A stretch of 64,000 bases of DNA, taken from NCBI RefSeq assembly GCF_029784135.1, contig NC_073746.1, positions 288,280,089-288,344,088 of the forward strand, read 5' to 3'. The DNA is from Toxorhynchites rutilus septentrionalis (taxonomy: Eukaryota > Arthropoda > Insecta > Diptera > Culicidae). The stretch's first letter is position 1. Each line of letters begins with the position of its first letter. The notes beneath the pieces are model-generated. The model was not told where the DNA came from and searched no databases. It saw only the letters and a list, made by a program, of their open reading frames with translations. The position numbers and the translations under genes are program-made. Of this stretch, positions 49,127-58,380 are shown in pieces.

Positions 49127-49401
49127 TTATATATACACATTATGATAACTTGCTGCATTGTCGTTAGAGTACAACTTTGCTGCTACTTCATTCTCGGATA
49201 CAGGTACAAAAGACTACTTTTGGGTACCTGGAATTTGTTTGGTGTTATCATACATGCTACTCAACTCTTCCACACCCTGATCATATTCTTCTTGTGACAT
49301 ATATGAAAATGACAAATAGTCTTCTTATCGCTTGCTAGCCCAGTCAAATAACGTTTTTGCACTCGTAATCGGATGTTCATGCTGCCTAGCCAAACTAGCT
49401 C
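49127..49401 (-). pseudogene. Transposase-like gene of the outer element, 3' part
   Basis: This continues the reading of 55.5-57.3 kb after the LINE. Beginning at the duplicated target, the minus strand reads RASLARQHEHPITSAKTLFD and WASKR, then a stop. In the same frame follow SYMSQEEYDQGVEELSSM, NTKQIPGTQK, a second stop, and SFVPVSENEVAAKLYS. These resemble the C-terminal blocks of the same protein family seen in its upstream part. Two in-frame stops show the gene was already decaying. The natural end is about 49127. Function is inferred from the upstream part. Confidence 0.7.
49393..49401. repeat. LINE target-site duplication, left copy
   Basis: AACTAGCTC (plus TT shared with the poly(T) run) matches 55508-55518 (AACTAGCTCTT). 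On the minus strand the duplicated target reads AAGAGCTAGTT, part of the interrupted transposase-like frame. Confidence 0.9.
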
Positions 49402-49417
49402 TTTTTTTTTTTTTTTT

Positions 49418-49773
49418 ATTTAAATCGTTTATTTTTACAGGCTCAGTTACATAGGTTTAAAGGAGCCGAACTCCTTACTGTATTGTTACTAGTATATATA
49501 CATTTTTCCTTAATTCTAATGTTAATAATATAGGAAACCGATTACTCGCGGTCAACTCGAGTTTAGAAGGGTGACATATTTTCTTCAGGAAAAGGAGGGG
49601 ATATGAGGATATGTTGACAATGATCACACTCACACTCTCAATCACACTCATCACACTCAATTCTTAAACCTATCTTATATCTAATATGTATTTACATTTC
49701 ATCTTATTCTTAAGAAGGGATCCGATCTCTCACAAAGGAAAAGGAAAAGGAAAAACTAAGGGTATAAGGACAA
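49418..49773 (-). other. LINE 3' UTR with terminal GGCTC/GAGCC hairpin
   Basis: In element orientation the 3' end reads TTCGGCTC, an 18-nt loop, GAGCCTGTAAAAATAAACG and the A tail (stem at 49440-49444 with 49463-49467). The same arrangement ends SINE family A. 3'-terminal hairpins are recognised by the reverse transcriptase in several LINE clades, so this is the likely template-recognition site. Confidence 0.75.
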
Positions 49774-52700
49774 TCACACACGAAGATCTATAGCTTTAAG
49801 GAAAACATATATATGGGACATGTAATCAAGGTCTAACCGAGCCAACACGTCTCTCACCGGCACATTGGGCTGCCTTCCTCGGGCCCGAAGGGTGACTACT
49901 AAATTCGATCTGGCGACAAGATACAGCTCGCACGACCAAACAACGTGCTCGATGTCGTGGTAACCTTGGCCACAAACACAAAGATTGTTGTCGGCAAGAT
50001 TAATACGAAAGAGTAGCGCATCTAACGAACAGTGATTGGACATGAGTCGGGAGAAGGTGCGAATAAAGTCCCGGCTCAAGTCCAGACTTTTGAACCATGG
50101 TTTGAGGCTAACCTTAGGGATAATCGAGTGGAGCCACCGGCCCAATTCATCTTCGTTCCATTTGCGTTGCCAGTTAACTATGGTATTTTTGCGGACTAAA
50201 GAATAAAATTCATTGAAGGCGATTTGACGCTGATAAATATCGCCTTCAATTGCACCTACCTTTGCTAATGAGTCAGCCCTCTCATTACCCAGAATTGAGC
50301 AATGTGAAGGGACCCAGACAAAGGTAATGACATAACAGCGTCTGGATAAAGCACTCAAAATTTCTCGTATTCTCTCAAGGAAGTACGGCGAGTGCTTTTC
50401 CGGCCTCACTGAACGGATAGCTTCGACAGAGCTAAGACTATCCGTTACAATGTAATAGTGTTCAACAGGTCGTGAGGCGACGCTGTCCAGCGCCCAGTGT
50501 ATCGCTGCCAATTCAGCAATATACACTGAGCAAGGATTCTGAAGACTGTGTGAGGTGCTAAAAAATTCGTTGAACACTCCAAATCCTGTGGACTCATTCA
50601 TAGAGGACCCATCAGTAAAGTACATATTATCACAATTGATATCCCCATACTTTGCATCGAAGATCGTTGGAACGATCCTCGATCGAAGATAATCTGATGT
50701 TCCATGGATATCCTGCTTCATGGACAGATCAAAATGCACAGAGGAATTGATGTAGTCAGGAAAACAAACACGGTTGGGAATATACGAAGAAGGATCAACC
50801 TGCATGGAGACGAATTCATGATATGAGCTCATGAATCCAGAATGAAAATTTAGCTCGATCAGCTGCTCAAAATTTCCGATCACCAATGGGTTCATAACCT
50901 TACACCGGATGAGGAACCGAAGAGATAATAAATTGAAGCGATCTTTTAGTGGGAGTAGGCCTGCCAAAACCTCGAGACTCATGGTATGCGTTGAGGGCAT
51001 ACATCCCAACGCGATACGGAGACAAAGATACTGAATTCGCTCGAGTTTAATGAGGTGTGTTTTGGCAGCTGATTGAAAACAGAAACTGCCATACTCCATC
51101 ACTGAGAGAATAGTTGTTCGATACAACATTATAAGATCTTCGGGATGGGCTCCCCACCAGGTGCCGGTAATTGTACGGAGAAAGTTTATTCTTTGTTGAC
51201 ATTTTTTACTTAGATACCTAATATGGGCCCCCCAAGTACATTTAGAGTCGAACCAGACCCCAAGATACTTGAATGACATAGCATGAGTGATCGGTTTACC
51301 CAAAAGGTGAAGCTTTGGTTTTGCTGGTTTATGCTTCCTAGAAAAAACCACCATCTCTGTTTTCTCCGTGGAGAATTCGATCCCTAGCCCAATGGCCCAG
51401 GTTGAAAAATTGTTCAAAGTATCTTGTAAGGATTCTTGCAGGTCGGATTCGTTTGATCCTACGACAGACACCACTCCATCATCTGCAAGTTGTCTTAGGC
51501 TGCAATTTTGTGTAAGGCAATTGTCAATGTCGCTTACGTAGAAGTTGTACAAAAGGGGGCTTAAACATGAGCCCTGGGGGAGTCCCATGTAAGAGACCCG
51601 ACTTACTGCCGAATCTCCGTGAGAAAAGTTCAAATGTTTCTCACAAAGCAAGTTATATAACATATTATTCAATAGAGGCGGCAGACCCCGAGATTGTAAT
51701 TTGTCTGACAAAACCTCTATTGAAACAGAATCAAAGGCCCCCTTTATGTCCAAGAATACTGAAGCCATTTGTTTTTTTTCGGCGTAAGCCATTTGAATTT
51801 CTGAAGAAAGCAACGCAAGACAATCATTCGTCCCCTTGCCCCTGCGGAACCCATATTGTGTATCTGAGAGTAGGCCATTCGTTTCAACCCATCGATCAAG
51901 GCGAAACAAGATAATTTTCTCCAACAATTTCCGTATACAAGACAGCATTGCTATTGGGCGGTACGAATTGAAGTCGGACGCGGGTTTTCCGGGTTTTTGA
52001 ATAGCTATAACTCGTACTTGTCTCCAATCATCTGGAACAATATTATGCTCCAGAAACCGATTGAATAAGTTCAACAAGCGATGTTTCGCCACATCAGGGA
52101 GATTTTTCAGCAAGTTGAACTTAATTCTATCCGATCCCGGAGCAGAATTGTTACATGAAAGGAGAGCAAGAGAGAATTCTACCATCGAAAACTCGGAATC
52201 AAGATCGCACCTATCTTGTGGTATATCTCGAATAATTCTTTGCACTGGAGCGGAATCGGGACAAACCTTTCGTGCAAAATTAAAAATCCATCGATGTGAA
52301 TATTCTTCGCTTTCATTGGATGAAGAGCGATTTCTCATGTTTCGAGCCACTTTCCATAATTTTTTCATTGACGTTTCTCGTGATAAACCTCCCACGAAAT
52401 TTCGCCAATAAGCACGTTTTTTCCCTTTGATCAAGTTTTTAAATTGATTTTCAAGGTCCAAATACTTCTGAAAATTTTCAGGGGTTCCACGTTTCCGAAA
52501 AGCTTTAAATGCATTCGATTTATCTCCATAAAGCTTGGAACACTGGCCATCCCACCATGGATTGGGAGGCCTTCGACGAATAGTGGAATCTGGGATGGGT
52601 TTCGTTTGAGCGCGAACCGCGCTGTCATAGATCAAACGAGAAATGAAGTTATACTCCTCCAATGGAGGCAAACCATCTCTGGAATTGATGGCTAGAGCAA

Positions 52701-53457
52701 TCGCGTCCGCATATTTTTTCCAGTCAATGTGTCTTGTGAGGTCGTATGCCATGTTTATTGATTCAGAAGAATTCAACCCATTGGTGATAGAAATTTTGAT
52801 TGGCAAGTGGTCACTACCGTTGGGATCCTGGATTACATTCCACTTGCAATCTAACGATAGTGAATTCGAGCAAAGCGAGAGGTCAAGAGCACTTGGTTTA
52901 GCAGGAGGTTTAGGTACACGTGTTGTTTCCCCAGTGTTCAAAACGGTCATATTGAAGCTGTTACAAAGGTCATATATCAACGATGAACGATTGTCGTCGT
53001 ACTGTTCCCCCCAGGCAGTTCCGTGAGAGTTGAAGTCTCCCAAGATTAATCGTGGCTCAGGAAGGAGTGAGCACATGTCAACAAGTTGCTTGCGGCTAAC
53101 CGCAGCTCTCGGAGGCCAATACAAGCTGACTATACAGAGGTCTTTGCCTCTGATGTTTGCATGACAAGCAACAGCTTCGATCCCTCCAATAGGTGGAAGG
53201 TCAATTCTAAAAAATGAGTGACACTTATTGATCCCCAATAGTACCCCTCCGTATCTGTCATCACGGTCCAAGCGTATTATATTAAAATCGTGGAAAGAAA
53301 GATCATTTTGAGAAGAGAGCCAGGTTTCGGATAGAGCAAAAACATCACAATTGAGTTTATGAATTAGAAATTTGAATGAATCCAATTTAGGGATAAGACT
53401 ACGACAATTCCACTGTAAAACAGTGATATCTCCGACCTCTCTATTTAAATTAGACAT
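49774..53457 (-). CDS. LINE ORF2: endonuclease, reverse transcriptase, RNase H
   Basis: This 1227-codon protein nicks target DNA and reverse-transcribes the element RNA. Numbering from the TTG one codon before the ATG: an APE-type endonuclease at about 12-220 shows QWNCRS (N18), SETW (E45), GDFNSHG (D142, N144) and SDH (216-218). Reverse transcriptase at about 470-740 shows FLDIKGAFDS (D571), GLPQGSCLSP and LADDGV (D660, D661; ADD preceded by Leu rather than Phe/Tyr). RNase H at about 945-1075 shows FTDGSS (D950), AELAAI (E983), VTDSLS (D1007), VPSHC (H1053) and NERADSLA (D1062). A C-terminal CCHC knuckle is C1161, C1163, H1172, C1177. All expected catalytic residues are present and the frame is uninterrupted. 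ATG at 53457 overlaps the ORF1 stop in ATGTCTAA, which suggests coupled reinitiation. Confidence 0.95.
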   Translation of the reverse strand: MSNLNREVGDITVLQWNCRSLIPKLDSFKFLIHKLNCDVFALSETWLSSQNDLSFHDFNIIRLDRDDRYGGVLLGINKCHSFFRIDLPPIGGIEAVACHANIRGKDLCIVSLYWPPRAAVSRKQLVDMCSLLPEPRLILGDFNSHGTAWGEQYDDNRSSLIYDLCNSFNMTVLNTGETTRVPKPPAKPSALDLSLCSNSLSLDCKWNVIQDPNGSDHLPIKISITNGLNSSESINMAYDLTRHIDWKKYADAIALAINSRDGLPPLEEYNFISRLIYDSAVRAQTKPIPDSTIRRRPPNPWWDGQCSKLYGDKSNAFKAFRKRGTPENFQKYLDLENQFKNLIKGKKRAYWRNFVGGLSRETSMKKLWKVARNMRNRSSSNESEEYSHRWIFNFARKVCPDSAPVQRIIRDIPQDRCDLDSEFSMVEFSLALLSCNNSAPGSDRIKFNLLKNLPDVAKHRLLNLFNRFLEHNIVPDDWRQVRVIAIQKPGKPASDFNSYRPIAMLSCIRKLLEKIILFRLDRWVETNGLLSDTQYGFRRGKGTNDCLALLSSEIQMAYAEKKQMASVFLDIKGAFDSVSIEVLSDKLQSRGLPPLLNNMLYNLLCEKHLNFSHGDSAVSRVSYMGLPQGSCLSPLLYNFYVSDIDNCLTQNCSLRQLADDGVVSVVGSNESDLQESLQDTLNNFSTWAIGLGIEFSTEKTEMVVFSRKHKPAKPKLHLLGKPITHAMSFKYLGVWFDSKCTWGAHIRYLSKKCQQRINFLRTITGTWWGAHPEDLIMLYRTTILSVMEYGSFCFQSAAKTHLIKLERIQYLCLRIALGCMPSTHTMSLEVLAGLLPLKDRFNLLSLRFLIRCKVMNPLVIGNFEQLIELNFHSGFMSSYHEFVSMQVDPSSYIPNRVCFPDYINSSVHFDLSMKQDIHGTSDYLRSRIVPTIFDAKYGDINCDNMYFTDGSSMNESTGFGVFNEFFSTSHSLQNPCSVYIAELAAIHWALDSVASRPVEHYYIVTDSLSSVEAIRSVRPEKHSPYFLERIREILSALSRRCYVITFVWVPSHCSILGNERADSLAKVGAIEGDIYQRQIAFNEFYSLVRKNTIVNWQRKWNEDELGRWLHSIIPKVSLKPWFKSLDLSRDFIRTFSRLMSNHCSLDALLFRINLADNNLCVCGQGYHDIEHVVWSCELYLVARSNLVVTLRARGRQPNVPVRDVLARLDLDYMSHIYVFLKAIDLRV

Positions 53458-55021
53458 CAAGAGAGATAATCATTGCAAGGAGGGGCCATGTTTGCATAAA
53501 TTGCTGCAAAATTGTCTTTAGTACTGGAAGCATTGCGGTGACAATGGTTCTGATGGAGTCGGAAACATTAAAACACGTGAAGATTTGATCCACAAGGTCA
53601 GACAACTTTATAAATCCCGATTGGGAAGTTGAACTTGACGGAAAAACAGGGACAGTTGGGGTTTTTGATGTCCCCTCGAGTGCTGGGTCGTTCGAAGGTG
53701 AACTATTACCACGGAGGCCAGGAGGGACCTGATTTTGCTTATCCGCTGCACTCGATTTTTTGGGCAAGCTAACAGGGGGTATCACCGGAGGGACTTGTCC
53801 TTGAACTTTGGGAGTGGTCACATTTTTGCGCCGGGGATTCCCTTGAGAAATAAACGGCGTGCCCCCGTTAGCTGTATCCGCTTCCATTTCGTCAACTGGC
53901 AACGTAGCGAAGACATTGTGTGTATTGATTGGTTGTTGTTCTTGAGCCAGTGGAGAAGCGCCCTTCAAAATTTCTGCGAAAGTGCGTTTAGAGCGTTCCC
54001 TCAAAGAGCGCTTCTGTTTCTCCCAGCGAGCCTTGTATGTTTCACAAGCTGAGAGCACGTGTGGGGATCCCCCGCAATATGGACACTTATGCTCAGTCGC
54101 ACTGCAGGATTTCCCCTCATGTTGTTCTCCGCAAGTGGCACATCGTTCTTTATTGGCACAATAAGCAGCCGTGTGACCTACTGACTTGCACTTTAGACAA
54201 GTCATTGGCTTTGGAATAAAAAGTCGCACGGCTAACCTCAATTTATCTACCATCACGTAGTCAGGGAGAGCTGAACCAGCGAAGGTGACTCGAAACGAGT
54301 TGGACGGCGTAAATTTCTTTTCTTCTCCTTCATGGGAGACTGTTCCGAGCTGGCGGCAACCCAAGATCTTAACAGTCGTCGAGGGCAGTTTTTTAAAACG
54401 GCCGGTACCTTCACTCGTAATGTATTCGCACGTCAAGCCCGTTTCGGTTATCACACCCTCAATTTCGACTATGTGAGAGGGTATGTAGACCCGATACTCA
54501 ATTGTAAAATGCTGATCGACAACAATCTTGTTTGCGTCTTTTCGATCATTCACGACAACTCGCAATTTGTTTGGTTTAACCTTCGAAATTTCCGAAACGG
54601 AGGTATACCTTGCCAGATCTTTCGCGATCTGCATGACTCTCAACGCCTTTCCATTTGGCTTAGGCCTGAAGAAAACAACCCAGGGACCAGTTCCGGGCGC
54701 ATCTTCTGGATAGACCTTTACACGGGGAGTGGAAATAAAAGGGGGGGAAGGCGAGGACGGGGATTGAGAGTGGGAAGGCGAAGGTTGAGAAGGAGCGGGA
54801 AGAACAGAGGGAGAAGACGAGGTTGAAGGTAGAGTGGGATCGTTAAGGGCAGATGGGAGATTTGCTAGTTTTTTGGAGGGAGGCTTGGTAGGGTTAGCTG
54901 ACTCGTCCCCAGAAGAAGTATCTTCCGTATTTGGAACACGTTTGAGTGACTTTTTTTTATCCGTTAGGAGGGAACTAGAGTCAGAGACCTCCATATCCGA
55001 AGGTCCCCCACTCTCTGCCAT
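53450..55021 (-). CDS. LINE ORF1: gag-like nucleic-acid-binding protein
   Basis: A 523-residue protein that in this class binds the element RNA and forms the ribonucleoprotein. The N-terminus is acidic and polar, then comes a Ser/Pro-rich linker (about 60-97). A conserved block follows (GTGPWVVFFRPKPNGKALRV at about 110-129, VYIPSHIVEIEGVI near 178-191). Three zinc knuckles come next: CLKCKSVGHTAAYC (about 275-288), CATCGEQHEGKSC (294-306) and CPYCGGSPHVLSAC (313-326). A basic segment (KRSLRERSKRTFAEIL) follows. This layout is that of I/R1/Jockey-group ORF1 proteins. ATG at 55021 opens the frame right after the AT-rich end of the 5' UTR. The stop overlaps the ORF2 start by 8 nt. No damage is visible. 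Confidence 0.92.
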   Translation of the reverse strand: MAESGGPSDMEVSDSSSLLTDKKKSLKRVPNTEDTSSGDESANPTKPPSKKLANLPSALNDPTLPSTSSSPSVLPAPSQPSPSHSQSPSSPSPPFISTPRVKVYPEDAPGTGPWVVFFRPKPNGKALRVMQIAKDLARYTSVSEISKVKPNKLRVVVNDRKDANKIVVDQHFTIEYRVYIPSHIVEIEGVITETGLTCEYITSEGTGRFKKLPSTTVKILGCRQLGTVSHEGEEKKFTPSNSFRVTFAGSALPDYVMVDKLRLAVRLFIPKPMTCLKCKSVGHTAAYCANKERCATCGEQHEGKSCSATEHKCPYCGGSPHVLSACETYKARWEKQKRSLRERSKRTFAEILKGASPLAQEQQPINTHNVFATLPVDEMEADTANGGTPFISQGNPRRKNVTTPKVQGQVPPVIPPVSLPKKSSAADKQNQVPPGLRGNSSPSNDPALEGTSKTPTVPVFPSSSTSQSGFIKLSDLVDQIFTCFNVSDSIRTIVTAMLPVLKTILQQFMQTWPLLAMIISLDV

Positions 55022-55507
55022 TTTAAATTTTCACTTATATTCTAAGTATTTTTTTAAATAATATTTCACAATAAAATAATTCACAAAAACAAAAAAAAAA
55101 ACTTATAATTATTAAATATTTTCTCTCAGTATATTTAATGTTATTCACCTATGAACGCACTCCAGTGCAGATGAACGGGAGCCTGCTGAAAGCTCGTTGG
55201 TGGTGGGAATGTGCCTACGACACCACTACACACAGTCGTCGGTGAAAGCTTACCCGCACTGTCACTGTTGGCACGATGAGTCGGCGAAATCTCCAATGTC
55301 GGCGAAGCAGCGACAAAACAAAAACCAATGCTTGGCTTTCCGAGGATGAAAGCCTTTATCCACTTGCAGGCAGGGCACTTCACTCACTATCCAGATAGTG
55401 AAATGAACTCTTCAGCGGCAAAAAAACAACAATCACGCGGTAACCGATAACGGAACTTGGACGCGACTTTCCTTCGTCTGGTTACTTCGGGCAATCGGCG
55501 AAGAATG

Positions 55508-55518
55508 AACTAGCTCTT
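55508..55518. repeat. LINE target-site duplication, right copy
   Basis: AACTAGCTCTT, matching 49393-49403. It marks the 5' boundary of the LINE. Confidence 0.9.
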
Positions 55519-57258
55519 GTTGCCATCCGTTTTCATGTACCACCAATTGCATTACAAGGTCCTTTGCCGTGTGATGTTGCAAAAAAATGCCATTCTGCGT
55601 CAATGTCGTATTTCGATTTAAACTGACATAAACTCGCAACATTTTTCCTATTTTTATACTGGGATGCAGCACCATCCGGCATGAATTTTATTCTTTTTAC
55701 CTGCATTTGTTGTTTCAAAAATGTTACCAATTTAGAAATAAATACTTGCACAGCTTTATTAGAACCTTTATTAGAACCTTTTTCATCTCTATAATAAACA
55801 ACGAATGGATGGATTGTTGCTTGATCATTGTTCCAATGATGACTTTGAACTTCATCTTGAAGCACAAATGAATAATTTTCGGAAAAATCGCAATTCACAA
55901 CAACCTCATTTTCTTGCAAATTAGTTTTTATATTGTTAAGAAATGTGGACTGTTGCGTTTTAATGCAATCATGAGTAAGTAATTTTTCTATTTTTTCGCA
56001 AAAATACGATACAAATTCTTCCACCGGTTTTACAAGAGTTTCGATGTCGCATTGATCAGTAGAAATACATTGTGCATAAGTGATTTCAATTAAATTGCGT
56101 TCCTGAAGATCATATTGGAACCAGTTACCACGAAGGTAACAGTATTTTGATCTATTTGATATGTTACATAGTATTTTTCCATATATTCTTTGCATTCAAT
56201 GTTAAAGGAATATTTTTGAGACTATGAAGCATAAGATTTACATTTTCATGGAATGTACAAACACAAACGTTATGATTTCCTGAACTACTCAGCAATTTGC
56301 AATACTTCGGACGCATTGATGCAAAAGAGCTCCAATTTTGCAATTTGGATTAAGTTCCTTAAATCTGTTGAAAGTTTCCCGTAATGATGTTATTAATAAC
56401 CTTTTTTGGATGAGTTGACGCTTCCCATCTTTGGTTACAGAAACATAGTCCTTTTTCTCCAGCTAATGATCGACTGATATCGTCGTCATTATAAAATTCC
56501 GAAACATGATTTTTAACATCTTCACTTAAACTTGGTCCATATTTGCTATGTGGTGTCGACAATATACCTTTTTCATTTGTCAGTTTTTTGGCTTGAATTG
56601 CCATATATTTATCAACGCCAAATTCTTCTTCCATTTTTTGCACGGACCTAGACTTAGGCAAAACCGTGAAAATTCTAACTTTTTCTGATATTTTTGTCTC
56701 TGTGTGGTCAAATTTCTCTTTGAGCTGATTGATAATCTCATCAAACTCTTTTGCCTTTTGTTTAGAGTTCGACTCTTCGTCTTCTTCATGTGAAAAGGAA
56801 AATAGATTTCTTTCAATACCTTTAGAAATTTCTTTGAATTTTTGTTCGGGGTAACTAGCCTGTCCAAGTCTTTTCGTCATTATTGGTGAAACGTTTATTC
56901 CGGCGATTCCCTTGTTGAATAGCTCAATGTAGTACGCTCGGGAATACTCTGGTATATTGCTGTTTTGGGAATCTTGCGAAGATGCTGAAACGACTGAAAC
57001 TATTGATGGTACTTCTTCTAAAGTATTTCCTACTGCTGTACTGATCTGCTCCTCAGTATTACACAGCTTTGGTTTGGAAGAGTATACAGATAAACGGCAT
57101 GATCCGCAAATTTTTAAAGATGTATATAAAAGGATATTGCATCCCATTGACTTAAGTTTCTCAATCATTGACACGGTTAAGAAACGTTTTTTGGATGAAC
57201 ATTTCTTACCGTTTTTCGGAAACGGTCTACAACACGAAGAAAAAAATTTGTAGTCCAT
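55508..57258 (-). pseudogene. Transposase-like gene of the outer element, 5' part, frameshifted
   Basis: From ATG 57258 a 299-codon frame has a Cys-rich N-terminus (C9, C10, C20, C40, C51, C54, C66) and a helix-turn-helix-like segment (KVRIFTVLPKSRSVQKMEEE, about 193-212). It breaks near 56360. Matching sequence resumes in other frames: SSFASMRPKYCKLLSSSGNH then VCVCTFHENVNLMLHSLKN. A 220-codon frame (from 56195) follows with CDFSENYSF, QSHHWNNDQATIHPFVVYY, FMPDGAASQYKNRKN and AEWHFFATSHGKGPCNAIGG. Spaced acidic residues (D103, D174, E201 of that frame) suggest a DDE/D nuclease. I recall such blocks from uncharacterised predicted proteins of cnidarians and arthropods but cannot assign a superfamily. 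Several frameshifts and the LINE make it non-functional. A 12-bp duplication gives SNKGSNK. Confidence 0.72.
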
Positions 57259-57298
57259 TGTGGTATACTGTTATTCACTCTATAAGGAAGATTGTTCG

Positions 57299-57338
57299 AC
57301 TGATGAACGATGTTTGAATATGAGTAACTTTATATACA
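57299..57338 (-). promoter_or_regulatory. Putative core promoter of the outer-element gene
   Basis: On the minus strand GTATATAAAG (57338-57329) lies about 35 bp before TCAGT (57303-57299), the arthropod initiator consensus. The ATG follows about 43 nt later. Positions agree roughly, not perfectly, with TATA/Inr spacing. Confidence 0.5.
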
Positions 57339-57342
57339 TTAT

Positions 57343-57459
57343 AGAGGTACCTTAAAGGTACCTGACTTTATATATCTGTACAGAGGTAGCTTAAAGATAC
57401 CTGACTTTAAATACCTATACAGAGGTAGCTTAGAGATACCTGACTTCAGGTATAATCTA
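57343..57459. repeat. Three tandem 39-bp units upstream of the transposase-like gene
   Basis: Units start at 57343, 57382 and 57421 with AGAGGTANCTTAAAGRTACC followed by TGACTTTATATATCTGTAC or variants, and a partial unit (57321-57342) merges with the TATA region. Unit 1 holds the palindrome GGTACCTTAAAGGTACC. Such promoter-proximal iterations could be binding sites for the element's own transposase. Confidence 0.85.
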
Positions 57460-57731
57460 GGCATAACGTAAACAAGTTAATAATATTTGTATCCATAACG
57501 TCCGGTTAAATCAACAAGGTGTATTTGTTGTTGGGATTTCAATTCTACTGTTCGTGTTTTGATTGTGTAACACGAATTAAAGGGTGTGTCACATCAAATT
57601 GCATCACGGAAAAAACGCTGTAGAAATTTAATTTTTAGGAATTATATCTTCAGCTTTCGCTTATAATCAGATGAGAGTGTATAGAACACGTTGGTCATGC
57701 TTCACTGTCAATTTTTCGTAAATTTGGAAAA

Positions 57732-58339
57732 ATGTCGTCGAACGAAATAGAGCGTCGTGAATTAATCTTGTGCACTCATTTCGAGAATCCGGAGTTGTCA
57801 CATCGGGACATCGGTAAGATGCTGGGAATCGTCCAATCCACGGTCAGCAGAGTACTAAAACGATACTTCGAGAACCTAACCATCGACCGGAAGGTGAAGA
57901 ACGGCAAAAATGGATGCTCCGTCAGTGAAAAAGTTCACAAGCGCGTAGTTAAGCAGTTTGGACGTGATCCGAGAAGTTCGGTCCGGGATGTCGCCAATAA
58001 GCTGAATTTGTCAAGTTCATTCATCCAGCGGACCAAGCAGCGGGAGGGCCTGCGTACATACAAGGTTCAGAAGGTTCCTAACCGCGACGGAAGGCAAAAC
58101 ATGGTGGGGAAGACGCGAGCCCGGAAGCTGTACACCAAAATGCTGACGAAGCCGCATTGCCTGGTAATGGACGACGGAACCTACGTCAAAGCGGACTTTC
58201 GTCAGCTGCCGGGCTTGTTGTTCTTCTCCGCAGAGGACAAATCTATCCAAGTTTGCCAAAAAGTACATGGTGTGGCAAGCGGAAAGCGGAGCGCCCCCTT
58301 CGTGATGACCGGCACGGTAAACGGGCAGGTTTACCTTAA
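57732..58339 (+). pseudogene. DD37E transposase, N-terminal part
   Basis: ATG 57732 opens a bipartite helix-turn-helix DNA-binding region: LSHRDIGKMLGIVQSTVSRV (about 22-41) and SSVRDVANKLNLSSSFIQRT (about 82-101). The catalytic-domain start VMDDGTYVKADFRQLPG follows, with the first Asp near 147-148. Around residues 168-185 the reading shows a shifted segment; a KFAKKYMVWQA-type stretch is readable in the next frame, implying two compensating indels. The frame reaches VNGQVYLK, where the TTAA-flanked element enters. The gene continues at 62375. Confidence 0.88.
58336..58339. repeat. TTAA target duplication, left copy
   Basis: TTAA directly before GGGGGGACCCC; the partner is at 62371-62374. 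It falls within the transposase codons for Leu-Lys. Confidence 0.9.
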
Positions 58340-58380
58340 GGGGGGACCCCTGTCTGGAAGGTCGAAAAATGATGAATCTT

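Larger units (their letters stand above)
49402..55507 (-). mobile_element. Full-length I-like non-LTR retrotransposon (LINE)
   Basis: A 6.1-kb element on the minus strand: 5' UTR of about 0.49 kb (55022-55507), ORF1, ORF2, 3' UTR of about 0.37 kb, and a poly(A) tail (T run 49402-49417 on the plus strand). A target duplication flanks it. ORF2 has endonuclease, reverse transcriptase and RNase H in that order. Jockey-clade elements lack RNase H, so the I group (MosquI-like in mosquitoes) is the best fit, with Loa or R1-related clades as alternatives. Both frames are open, so it may be autonomous. Confidence 0.93.

Noticed and set aside
51567..54826. Plus-strand open frames of 60-164 codons
   Set aside because: They are antisense shadows of the LINE ORF1 and ORF2 on the minus strand.
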